A stretch of 14,665 nt of DNA, taken from positions 1 to 14,665 of the forward strand of contig CAMQBP010000030.1 of assembly GCA_946999025.1 (NCBI GenBank). The letters are read 5' to 3'. Made by a program: the position numbers and the translations under genes. The notes under the pieces are model-generated. The model saw only the letters and a list, made by a program, of their open reading frames with translations, was not told where the DNA came from and made no database searches. The DNA is from an uncultured Prevotella sp. (GTDB taxonomy: Bacteria; Bacteroidota; Bacteroidia; Bacteroidales; Bacteroidaceae). Of the stretch, positions 1-6,500 are shown one piece after another; positions within the stretch are counted from its first letter, which is position 1, and every line of letters begins with the position of its first letter.

Positions 1-2
1 AA

Positions 3-119
3 GGTAATACAATTATTCTTCACGTACAAAACAAGAAACGTTTAAGCGTCTGCCCAAAATGTGGCAAACTTCATTTGGTGAAAAATGAGGTTCACCTGGA
101 AAATGGAGTGACACTATAA
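3..119 (+). CDS. C-terminal fragment of an unrecognised zinc-ribbon-like protein (partial, enters from left edge)
   Basis: An open frame runs from the left edge for 38 codons and ends in two tandem TAA codons (117-122). Its translation contains VCPKCGKLHL, a C-X2-C knuckle typical of small zinc ribbons, followed by a polar, basic-acidic tail. No second Cys pair lies inside the window, so a complete zinc site would need residues upstream of the edge. A hairpin begins 12 bases before the stop and could end the transcript. I do not recognise the family and assign no function. It may also be a chance open frame, since only 38 codons are visible. Confidence 0.38.
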   Translation, partial: GNTIILHVQNKKRLSVCPKCGKLHLVKNEVHLENGVTL

Positions 120-136
120 TAAAGGCCATCACTCCA
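104..136 (-). terminator. Hairpin terminator after the DUF4143 ATPase, possibly bidirectional
   Basis: A perfect 8-bp inverted repeat, TGGAGTGA (104-111) and TCACTCCA (129-136), surrounds a 17-base loop. Read on the minus strand it is followed at once by TTTT (103-100) and lies about 20 bases past the ATPase stop. On the plus strand it overlaps the end of the left-edge ORF, and the T-rich stretch after it is further off (150-160), so termination in that direction is less certain. Confidence 0.55.
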
Positions 137-156
137 GATGTCGGATGTCCCTTATT

Positions 157-1494
157 TTATCCTCTCCGCACAAACCTTTTCAATAAGAAAGACAAAAAAT
201 ATGGAAAGATATAGAATTTGCCATTGAACCCGATATTCTTATATCCTAATTTGATGCCGTATTTAACATCTGGATATTTATCATCACTTAGTAACTTGTT
301 CAATGACGCTGTGGCGCCATCATTAGCTTTTACTTCCACAGGAATAAGGGAATCAGCATCTCTGATAAAAAAATCCATTTCCAGAGATGGCCTGTCTTTG
401 CTGTAGTAATAAAGGTTATACCCTTGCTTTACCAGCATATCACCTACAATGTTTTCATATATAGCTCCTTTATATGTACCCAGATTCTTATTGGCTCTCA
501 AATCATCTTGTGCTTCCTCATCAAGTGAGGCAATCAAAAGTCCGGTGTCTTTATAGTAAATCTTGTATAGCTTAGGATCATAGTTCCCTTTAAGAGGGAG
601 CTCAGGTTGATTCAAACAGTAGCAGATGTTTATAACGCCAGCATCAGAAAGCCATTCTACACAACCAATGTAATCTCTATTACGCGCATTCTTTGCGATT
701 TTAGTAATCTGGAAACGTTTGTTTTCTTTTGCCAAGAAGGTAGAAATGTGGTTATAAACGGCCTGAATCTTTGCTTTATCCAAACCTTCTACATATTTGG
801 TAATATCCTCCTCATAGTCTTTGAGTAATTGCTTCTGTATGGTCAAAGTTCCACTGAAGTTCTTGTTCTTGATATATGTGTTTACAACCTCGGGCATACC
901 TCCGATAGTAGCATAATCACGGAACAATTCAAAAAGAACATCCATTTGCAATTTGGCAAGTGGTTTAACTTCCAACATGTGCTGAAACAGCTCATCAACA
1001 AAATCTTCATTGTATCCTTTAGCCCAAAGAAACTCCTCGAAATCCATGGAATACATCTCATAATCTTCTTTATAGCCGACACTATTGGACTCAATTTCCC
1101 GATAACTAATACCCATCAATGATCCGGAACAGATAACATCGAAGCGTCCATCAAGTTTAAAGAACTTCAATGAAGTAGCACAATTTGGACAAGCTTGCAG
1201 CTCATCAAAGAAGAAAAGAGTTTCGCCAGGTATAAACTTTAATTCAGGATTGAGTAATGAAATGTTTTTAAGAATCGCATCAACTTCAAATCCATCTTCA
1301 AAGATATTCTTGTATTTTGGTTGCTCTACAAAATTAATTTGGATAACAGTTTTATAGTTTTGACTGGCAAACCACCCTATTGAGCGTGTTTTTCCAATCT
1401 GACGGGCACCTTTAATAATGAGCGGTTTTCTATCTGGATTAGCTTTCCAAGCCATCAAAAAGCTATCAACCTTTCTTCTAAGCAGTTGTTCCAT
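157..1494 (-). CDS. AAA-type ATPase with C-terminal DUF4143 (PD-(D/E)XK-like) domain
   Basis: This 445-residue protein belongs to the large AAA_14/DUF4143 ATPase family, common and often multi-copy in Bacteroidota; its cellular role is unknown. Counting from MEQLL, the Walker A motif GARQIGKT is at 29-36, Walker B LFFFDE at 93-98, and a sensor-like CSGSLMG at 122-128. The C-terminal half carries the DUF4143 region with a nuclease-like signature: E347 in GAIYENIV, E372-x-D374, and E387-V-K389 in PVEVKA. The family's usual ending (YKNIGFNGK..IFPYFLSFLLKR) is present, so the gene looks complete. An upstream in-frame ATG at 1545 would add 17 residues, but I prefer 1494 because a -7 box (1518-1525) lies between the two and homologues begin near this Met. 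Neighbours give no functional link. The promoter region holds an unusual repeat array. Confidence 0.9.
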   Translation of the reverse strand: MEQLLRRKVDSFLMAWKANPDRKPLIIKGARQIGKTRSIGWFASQNYKTVIQINFVEQPKYKNIFEDGFEVDAILKNISLLNPELKFIPGETLFFFDELQACPNCATSLKFFKLDGRFDVICSGSLMGISYREIESNSVGYKEDYEMYSMDFEEFLWAKGYNEDFVDELFQHMLEVKPLAKLQMDVLFELFRDYATIGGMPEVVNTYIKNKNFSGTLTIQKQLLKDYEEDITKYVEGLDKAKIQAVYNHISTFLAKENKRFQITKIAKNARNRDYIGCVEWLSDAGVINICYCLNQPELPLKGNYDPKLYKIYYKDTGLLIASLDEEAQDDLRANKNLGTYKGAIYENIVGDMLVKQGYNLYYYSKDRPSLEMDFFIRDADSLIPVEVKANDGATASLNKLLSDDKYPDVKYGIKLGYKNIGFNGKFYIFPYFLSFLLKRFVRRG

Positions 1495-1517
1495 ATTAAA
1501 ATCTTTAATTACAATGG

Positions 1518-1546
1518 CAAAGATAATACTTTTCACATAATCCAAC
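1518..1546 (-). promoter_or_regulatory. Bacteroidota-type promoter for the DUF4143 ATPase
   Basis: On the minus strand TATCTTTG (1525-1518) matches the TAnnTTTG -7 consensus exactly. A GTTG (1546-1543) 17 bp upstream is a poor, slightly close -33 element. Transcription would start near 1512-1515, about 20 bases ahead of the ATG at 1494, which argues against the longer reading frame starting at 1545. Confidence 0.5.
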
Positions 1547-1634
1547 TAATAAACATGTGATTATTTCACACTATCACGTTTGTTTTACTGTTTATTTTCA
1601 CATAATTGCACTATAAAAAGAGGATAATTTCACA
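1531..1634. repeat. Four direct TTTCACA repeats spaced 32-33 bp (TGTGAAA on the minus strand), candidate operator array
   Basis: TTTCACA occurs at 1531-1537, 1564-1570, 1596-1602 and 1628-1634, giving start-to-start spacings of 33, 32 and 32 bp, close to three helical turns. Each copy lies in an A/T-rich context and two share the longer TTTTCACATAAT. The first copy lies 5 bp upstream of the ATPase -7 box, inside the promoter spacer, and the rest march upstream. The second forms a dyad TGTGA-N5-TCACA at 1556-1570. This would suit cooperative binding of a protein on one face of the DNA. No regulator gene is evident beside it. Confidence 0.6.
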
Positions 1635-1840
1635 TTTTCCACATTCTTTTTTATCGAATTGACTGGCTACAAGACATAGCTTCACTTATCCTAATCACCT
1701 GCGAATATAGTTATTTATCGTGTCTGTATGTCAATAAGTTATGTTAGTGTCAAAATTAAATTATTTTCGTTTTTGATACAGAATATGAAAAGTTTTGTGA
1801 ATCTTTGCAGAAAAGCAGAACTTTGTTGTTGGGAATATAT
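1546..1840. other. A/T-rich divergent intergenic region (no gene seen)
   Basis: The stretch between the ATPase and the phytase-like gene is strongly A/T-rich. It holds most of the TTTCACA array on the ATPase side and then about 200 bases (1640-1840) in which I see no convincing gene. Short open frames on the plus strand here lack codon character, and no RNA gene was recognised. Confidence 0.6.
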
Positions 1841-1848
1841 TACCTTTG
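1841..1848 (+). promoter_or_regulatory. -7 promoter box ahead of the phytase-like gene
   Basis: TACCTTTG matches TAnnTTTG exactly. The nearest TTTG upstream (1822-1825) is only 15 bp away instead of 19-21, so the -33 element is poor. The implied leader is about 70 bases. Confidence 0.4.
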
Positions 1849-1921
1849 CAGATGATGGGCTGCGACTTACCAAAGTAAACAAGTTTTCCCATGGCTTCGG
1901 CCTACATACTATTCGTAAAAG

Positions 1922-2956
1922 ATGAGAAAGATTTATTTAATAGCAGCTGCCTTGTTGGCGGTATGTTCGGCAAAAGCTCAAGACTCGCTAACAGTTGTGC
2001 GAGTGAACGAGCAGCGCACTTTCCCGCAGGAAATCCCGGCAGGGAATTACAGTGGCATCACCTATATCGGTGACAGTGTGTATGCGGTGGTTAGTGACAA
2101 GTCGCCACAGGATGGCTTCTTCCTTTTTAAAATAGCACTCGACTCTATTACTGGCGACGTTCTGCACGTAGAGAATCTCGGCTTTAGAGGCGACACAGAC
2201 AAAAATGGGGATATGGAAGCCATCACTTATGTGCCGTCTTCTAAAACTTTGTACATCACCCGTGAGACCGACAACACCATCAAAGAATATGCGCTGGATG
2301 GGCATCTAACCATCAGACAACTCTCCGTTCCTGTCATTTACCAAAGGGATAGGGGGAATTATGGGTTGGAATCTTTGAGTTTTAACGAACGAACCCAGAC
2401 TTTTTGGACGTGTAATGAAGGGACGCTTCAGGGCGATGGCGAACAGGCCACTGCGACAAATGGGGTTCGTAACAGGTTACGCTTGCAATCGTTCAGTGCC
2501 GATTTTCAGCCTTTACATCAGTATGCCTATCTGATGGATGCACCGGAAGCAAACAAGAAAGCTTATCTCTATGGTATGGGAGTTGCTGAGGTCACGGCAC
2601 TCGATGACGGCAGCGTGCTGGTTTTGGAGCGCGAATTTTATACGCCACCTTCTAAACTGGGTGCTTTTGTCAACAACAAATTGTTTTTGGTACACCCACA
2701 AAAAGGCGTTCCCATCGATGGGGAAGATGAGCTGAACGAAGCAATGCCTTATTTAAAAAAACGATTGGTGACGAAATGGACCACCCGACTATCTTTGTTT
2801 AGTCATGAGATAGCCAACTTCGAGGGTATGTGCCTTGGTCCTAAACTGGCAGACGGTTCCCAGGTGTTGGTCTTGGTATCTGACTCGCAGAACCAAGCGG
2901 GTGGGGTGATGAAAGACTGGTTTAAAACCATCGTCCTGTCCCTACCAAAACCATGA
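1922..2956 (+). CDS. Secreted esterase-like activity of phytase family protein
   Basis: The 344-residue product fits the 'esterase-like activity of phytase' family (PF13449), whose members are predicted beta-propellers exported from the cytoplasm. A signal peptide is clear: basic MRK, a hydrophobic core (IYLIAAALLAVC) and a likely SPase I site after AKA at residues 17-19, with mature Gln20. Family-type segments include SGITYIGDSVYAVVSDK near 44-60, DMEAITY near 97-103, GLESLSF near 148-154, VLVLEREFY near 229-237 and NFEGMCLGPKL near 299-309; these recurring (N/D/G)-x-E-(A/S/G) segments are typical. Start choice is supported by the signal peptide. It stands alone, convergent with tRNA-Cys, and no nearby gene points to a substrate. 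Phosphoesterase activity is a family-level guess. Confidence 0.85.
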   Translation: MRKIYLIAAALLAVCSAKAQDSLTVVRVNEQRTFPQEIPAGNYSGITYIGDSVYAVVSDKSPQDGFFLFKIALDSITGDVLHVENLGFRGDTDKNGDMEAITYVPSSKTLYITRETDNTIKEYALDGHLTIRQLSVPVIYQRDRGNYGLESLSFNERTQTFWTCNEGTLQGDGEQATATNGVRNRLRLQSFSADFQPLHQYAYLMDAPEANKKAYLYGMGVAEVTALDDGSVLVLEREFYTPPSKLGAFVNNKLFLVHPQKGVPIDGEDELNEAMPYLKKRLVTKWTTRLSLFSHEIANFEGMCLGPKLADGSQVLVLVSDSQNQAGGVMKDWFKTIVLSLPKP

Positions 2957-3004
2957 GATGTGCCATGTGCACATTGTAAGTTGGGTGCATGTACAGGCAT
3001 AAAC

Positions 3005-3045
3005 GAAAAAATCACAATCTCTTCGAGCGTGAAAAGACTGTGATT
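3005..3045 (-). terminator. Terminator after tRNA-Cys
   Basis: On the minus strand AATCACA (3045-3039) pairs with TGTGATT (3016-3010); a TCTT/AAGA stem inside extends it with a small mismatch. A run of six T (3011-3006) follows. It begins 12 bases past the tRNA 3' end. Being convergent, it may also slow transcripts from the phytase-like gene, though the plus strand lacks a good T run. Confidence 0.7.
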
Positions 3046-3057
3046 CGTTGATTTTTG

Positions 3058-3128
3058 AGGTACCTGGCAGAGTCGAACTGCCCTACACGGTTTTGCAGAC
3101 CGTTACCTAACCGATCGGCCAAGGTACC
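3058..3128 (-). tRNA. tRNA-Cys (anticodon GCA)
   Basis: A full cloverleaf folds on the minus strand. The acceptor stem GGTACCT pairs with AGGTACC over 7 bp. The anticodon arm is ACGGT, loop CTGCAAA, ACCGT, with GCA at 3096-3094. The T arm is GGCAG, TTCGACT, CTGCC. The discriminator is T (minus strand) and is followed by CAAAA, so the CCA end is not encoded and must be added by nucleotidyltransferase. It decodes UGC and UGU. Its own promoter lies upstream (3149-3180) and a terminator downstream. Confidence 0.96.
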
Positions 3129-3148
3129 CTGATTGATTTTTGCGAGTG

Positions 3149-3180
3149 CAAAGATAAGGTAAATAATTTGTTCTTCCAAA
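3149..3180 (-). promoter_or_regulatory. Promoter of tRNA-Cys
   Basis: On the minus strand TTTG (3180-3177), a 20-bp spacer, then TATCTTTG (3156-3149) match both boxes of the Bacteroidota consensus. Transcription should start near 3143-3146, leaving a 15-18 base 5' leader for RNase P to remove. Confidence 0.75.
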
Positions 3181-3188
3181 CATTTATC

Positions 3189-3386
3189 TCACTTTTTCTC
3201 ATAACACGCGGGCTTTCGATGGGCTGACGCTTGTTTTTTCAGTATCTGGTCATGCAATGCACATCCTTTGCATCCGTAGCATCTGTCGCTGCTGTGCCGC
3301 CACGTCAGGTATATTCTTCGTCCTGCATAAGCTGCAGCCGCGATGAGGATGGCAATGAGAATAGTGTATTGAACAACGTATGTCAT
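3189..3386 (-). CDS. FeoB-associated Cys-rich small membrane protein
   Basis: This 65-residue protein has one N-terminal membrane segment (about residues 4-21, rich in Ile/Ala), then a basic stretch and the cluster C36-Y-G-C39-K-G-C42 in RCYGCKGCALHD, with one more Cys at 61. That layout is the FeoB-associated Cys-rich membrane protein family (PF12669), thought to assist ferrous iron uptake or to sit beside FeoB in the inner membrane. No feoB or feoA is in the window, so it is separated from its usual partner. It lies downstream of glyA and the structured element 3418-3534 on the same strand and may be read from the same transcript; I see no good promoter of its own. Confidence 0.75.
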   Translation of the reverse strand: MTYVVQYTILIAILIAAAAYAGRRIYLTWRHSSDRCYGCKGCALHDQILKKQASAHRKPACYEKK

Positions 3387-3417
3387 ATTGAGATTTTATG
3401 ATTTCATTGATGAACCA

Positions 3418-3534
3418 GCTATCAATAGTGTATGCTGATTAGATCAGCAAGGAATTGAATCAACCCGAACCCCTCCCATACTTCGAAAGTTTTCTTCTTT
3501 CGAACATGGGAAGGATTCGGTGGTCGTTGATAGC
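3418..3534 (-). other. Structured RNA element: three-way junction between glyA and the Cys-rich protein gene
   Basis: Three nested inverted repeats fold together. The outer stem is GCTATCAA (3418-3425) with TTGATAGC (3527-3534). Inside are a 7-bp hairpin TGCTGAT/ATCAGCA (3433-3439, 3443-3449, loop of 3) and a 23-bp hairpin made of 3465-3479 with 3506-3520 and TTCGAAAG/CTTTCGAA (3482-3489, 3497-3504), with a 1x2 internal loop and a 7-base end loop. The two changed positions in the long arms become G-U pairs only in minus-strand RNA, which suggests it works in the glyA transcript, starting 14 bases past the glyA stop. No T run follows, so it is not a standard terminator. Confidence 0.55.
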
Positions 3535-3547
3535 CTATTGACGCCTC

Positions 3548-4828
3548 TTAATAAGCAAAGAGGGGATAGGTCTTCATCGTTTCGTTGACTTTCTGTCTTA
3601 CGTTTGCGATAATCTTTTCGTCATCAGGTGCGTTCAATACCTCTTCGATGAGGTCGGCAATAAGAAGCATGACATCTTCTTTCGCACCTCGCGTAGTCAT
3701 GGCTGCGGTGCCAAGACGGATGCCACTGGTTTGGAATGCCGAACGTGTGTCGTAGGGTACCATGTTCTTGTTGACGGTGATGTCGGCAGCAACGAGTGCG
3801 TTCTCTGCCACTTTACCAGTCAGTTCGGGATATTTTGAGCGAAGGTCAACCAACATCGAGTGGTTGTCTGTTCCGCCACTTACAATGCTGAAGCCGCGTT
3901 GTGTGAGTGCGTCGGCCAATACAGCCGCATTCTTTTTAACCTGCTGTGCATACTCTTTCCATGACGGTCTCAGGTTTTCGCCGAAGCCAACAGCCTTGGC
4001 TGCAATGACATGTTCAAGAGGACCGCCCTGTGTTCCGGGGAATACAGCACTGTTGAGCAGCTGCGACATCATCTTGACATCACCTTTCTTAGTGGTCAGG
4101 CCCCATGGATTTTCAAAGTCTTTACCCATCAAAATGATGCCACCGCGTGGGCCACGAAGCGTTTTGTGCGTGGTACTGGTAACGATGTGTGCATATTTGA
4201 CGGGATTGTTCAGTAATCCGGCAGCAATCAATCCTGCTGGGTGAGCCATGTCAATCATGAGTAAAGCTCCCACTTCGTCAGCAATCTTGCGCATGCGCTG
4301 ATAGTCCCACTCGCGGCTGTAAGCAGAGCCACCTCCGATAATCAGTTTCGGATGATGTTGGTGAGCCAGCTGTTCCATCTCATCATAGTCTATCCGACCC
4401 GTTTCCTTATTCAAGTTGTAGCCAATGGGATGATAGAGAATACCGGATGTGTTAACACTACTTCCGTGTGACAAATGGCCGCCATGATCGAGGTTGAGCC
4501 CCATGAATGTATCGCCAGGCTTCAATACAGCCAGCAAGACGGCGGCGTTTGCTTGTGCGCCTGAGTGTGGTTGTACGTTGGCAAACTCGGCTCCGAAGAG
4601 TTTTTTGACACGTGCTATCGCCAGATTCTCTACCTGGTCAACGATTTGGCAACCGCCATAATAACGCTTTCCGGGAAGGCCTTCGGCGTATTTGTTTGTT
4701 AGATACGATCCCATTGCCTGCATCACTTCGTCGCTGACAAAGTTTTCTGATGCAATGAGTTCCATTCCTTTGAGCTGGCGTTGATGCTCTTGCTCAATGA
4801 GATTGAAGATTTCTTGGTCTTTTTCCAT
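3548..4828 (-). CDS. glyA: Serine hydroxymethyltransferase
   Basis: The 426-residue enzyme is cytosolic and PLP-dependent. It interconverts serine plus tetrahydrofolate with glycine plus 5,10-methylene-tetrahydrofolate, the main source of one-carbon units for purines, thymidylate and methionine. Visible signatures are the N-terminal MELIASENF (about 22-30), NKYAEGLPGKRYYGGC (45-60), the SGAQANAAV substrate region (93-101), DMAHPAGLIAAG (193-204), and VTSTTHKTLRGPRGG, in which K222 forms the PLP Schiff base. Length equals the bacterial family norm, and the start MEKDQEIF fits homologues. It lies 119 bases after pyrI on the same strand. No consensus promoter is visible in that gap, so it may be cotranscribed with pyrBI or use a weak promoter. 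Confidence 0.97.
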   Translation of the reverse strand: MEKDQEIFNLIEQEHQRQLKGMELIASENFVSDEVMQAMGSYLTNKYAEGLPGKRYYGGCQIVDQVENLAIARVKKLFGAEFANVQPHSGAQANAAVLLAVLKPGDTFMGLNLDHGGHLSHGSSVNTSGILYHPIGYNLNKETGRIDYDEMEQLAHQHHPKLIIGGGSAYSREWDYQRMRKIADEVGALLMIDMAHPAGLIAAGLLNNPVKYAHIVTSTTHKTLRGPRGGIILMGKDFENPWGLTTKKGDVKMMSQLLNSAVFPGTQGGPLEHVIAAKAVGFGENLRPSWKEYAQQVKKNAAVLADALTQRGFSIVSGGTDNHSMLVDLRSKYPELTGKVAENALVAADITVNKNMVPYDTRSAFQTSGIRLGTAAMTTRGAKEDVMLLIADLIEEVLNAPDDEKIIANVRQKVNETMKTYPLFAY

Positions 4829-4947
4829 GATTTTTTAATTTGGTTTAAGTAAAGATGTTTCATATAGAATGATCTGCTATTAACAGCATTCCGTTTGTTA
4901 TTTTGAGTCTATTATTGATTGTTTTAGTGAGTTTAACAGGACAGAAT

Positions 4948-5403
4948 TTAGCAGAGTTCTACTTTATTGATGTCTTGTTCTTTATCGCAATAGTGACATT
5001 TCAGTAAGCCATGTGTCTTGTCTACCACATGGAATATGGTTTGCATGGGTTCGTTGTTGGTGATGCACATGGGGTTGTTGCATTTAACGATGCCACGCAA
5101 TTCGTCGGGTGTCTCAACTGTTTTCTTCTCCACTACTTCGTAATCTTTGATGATGTTGAGTACTATTTTTGGGGCAACCACAGATAGACGGCTAATCTCT
5201 TCGTCAGAGAAAAACTTGTCGGAGACCTTGATGATGCCTTTCTTTCCAATCTTTTTGGAGACAAAATTGTTGCCAATGGTAACTGGTGTGTTTAATGATT
5301 GAAGTTCCAGCAAATTGACAACTTGGTATGTCTTGCTTGCAGGAATATGATCAATAACAGTGCCGTTCTCTATTGCTGCAACTAAACGCTCTTTCTTATT
5401 CAT
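4948..5403 (-). CDS. pyrI: Aspartate carbamoyltransferase regulatory subunit
   Basis: The 151-residue zinc-binding regulatory chain assembles with PyrB into the class B (E. coli-type) aspartate carbamoyltransferase holoenzyme. In that family it binds CTP and ATP to tune the first committed step of pyrimidine synthesis. The N-terminal allosteric domain holds the family segments NGTVIDHIPA (13-22) and NFVSKKIGKKGIIKV (46-60). The C-terminal zinc domain has C108-X4-C113 and C136-X2-C139. All four ligands are present. The gene begins 28 bases after pyrB, so the two should form a pyrBI operon. Confidence 0.96.
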   Translation of the reverse strand: MNKKERLVAAIENGTVIDHIPASKTYQVVNLLELQSLNTPVTIGNNFVSKKIGKKGIIKVSDKFFSDEEISRLSVVAPKIVLNIIKDYEVVEKKTVETPDELRGIVKCNNPMCITNNEPMQTIFHVVDKTHGLLKCHYCDKEQDINKVELC

Positions 5404-5431
5404 AATCAGAATGTTATTGTTGTATTACAAC

Positions 5432-6379
5432 TTATTTGATAATTGTTTTATCTTGCTTGATGTCTTCAAGGGTGATGCCAAGACAATGACTAAAAATGGC
5501 TTGTCTGGCATAGAGTCCGTTCTGTGCTTGTTGAATGTAATAGGCATGCGGATTATCATCCACGTCGTAAGCAATTTCATTGACACGCGGAAGTGGATGC
5601 AGTATTTTGAGGTTGTCCTTGACGTTTTTGAGCATGTCGTTGCGCAGGATGTACACGTTTTTCACATGTTCGTATTCCATCAAGTCAGAGAAACGCTCTT
5701 TCTGCACACGTGTCATATAGAGAATGTCGGCATCAGCCAGCACCTTGCTGTTAAAGGCAGTGTGTTCTTGGTACTTGATACCATGCTCTTGACAATAGAG
5801 CTTGTACTCCATAGGCATGGACAGTTCGTTAGGAGCAATGAAATGGAAAGTGGGGTTGAAGTGACGCATCGCCATGATGAGTGAATGCACAGTGCGACCA
5901 TACTTCAGGTCGCCCACCAGGTAAATGTTCAAGTTCTCGAGCGTTCCTTGCGTCTTGTAAATGGAGTAGAGATCCAACAAACACTGTGAAGGGTGCATGT
6001 GAGCGCCGTCACCGGCATTGATGATGGGAACGGGAGCCACCTCACTGGCATATTGAGACGCTCCTTCGATGTAATGGCGCATCACGATGAGGTCGGCATA
6101 GTTGGAAACCATGAGTATGGTATCCTTGAGAGTTTCACCTTTGGAAACGCTGGAAGCCTTCGCATCTGAAAAACCAATGACACGGGCTCCCAGTCTGTTG
6201 GCCGCCGTCTCAAAGCTAAGGCGGGTCCTGGTTGATGGTTCATAGAAAAGTGTGGCTACGACCTTACCTTTTAATAGTTCGCGGTTGGGATGCATTTCAA
6301 ATTGCTCGGCCATGGCTAACAGATACATCAGCTCATCTTTAGCGAGGTCGGCAATGGTGATAAAATGACGTTTTTCCAT
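5432..6379 (-). CDS. pyrB: Aspartate carbamoyltransferase catalytic subunit
   Basis: The 315-residue catalytic chain condenses carbamoyl phosphate with L-aspartate to give N-carbamoyl-L-aspartate, in the cytosol. The carbamoyl phosphate loop FYEPSTRTRLSFE (45-57) contains the S-T-R-T-R motif. The mobile loop SSVSKGET (76-83) carries Lys80, HMHPSQ at 127-132 is intact, and the HPLPR motif is at 261-265. Length matches the family. It is the first gene of the pyrBI pair and diverges from the penicillin-binding protein gene across about 120 bases. I found no perfect -7 box for it; TAACTTAG (6419-6412, minus) is a one-mismatch candidate. Confidence 0.97.
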   Translation of the reverse strand: MEKRHFITIADLAKDELMYLLAMAEQFEMHPNRELLKGKVVATLFYEPSTRTRLSFETAANRLGARVIGFSDAKASSVSKGETLKDTILMVSNYADLIVMRHYIEGASQYASEVAPVPIINAGDGAHMHPSQCLLDLYSIYKTQGTLENLNIYLVGDLKYGRTVHSLIMAMRHFNPTFHFIAPNELSMPMEYKLYCQEHGIKYQEHTAFNSKVLADADILYMTRVQKERFSDLMEYEHVKNVYILRNDMLKNVKDNLKILHPLPRVNEIAYDVDDNPHAYYIQQAQNGLYARQAIFSHCLGITLEDIKQDKTIIK

Positions 6380-6462
6380 TTTGTATACTTGATATGTTTT
6401 GGAATTGACGGCTAAGTTAGTTATTAATTTTTATTTACGAGAGATAATTAAAAGAAATGTTG

Positions 6463-6470
6463 TATTTTTG
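6463..6470 (+). promoter_or_regulatory. -7 promoter box for the penicillin-binding protein gene
   Basis: TATTTTTG matches TAnnTTTG exactly. Upstream A/T-rich DNA lacks a clear TTTG at the expected distance. A start near 6474 would give a leader of about 27 bases to the ATG at 6501. Confidence 0.5.
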
Positions 6471-6500
6471 CATCAATAATATATATATGTGTTGTGGAGA

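Noticed and set aside
1531..1634. CRISPR array
   Set aside because: The repeats are only 7 bp with degenerate A/T-rich surroundings and no cas genes nearby; they fit an operator array better.
1728..2073. Small plus-strand frames upstream of and overlapping the start of the phytase-like gene
   Set aside because: They overlap the predicted promoter or the signal peptide frame and have no recognisable content.
4829..4947. Possible riboswitch or attenuator ahead of glyA
   Set aside because: Only one short near-palindrome (4875-4888) is present, too small for a known riboswitch, with no T run.
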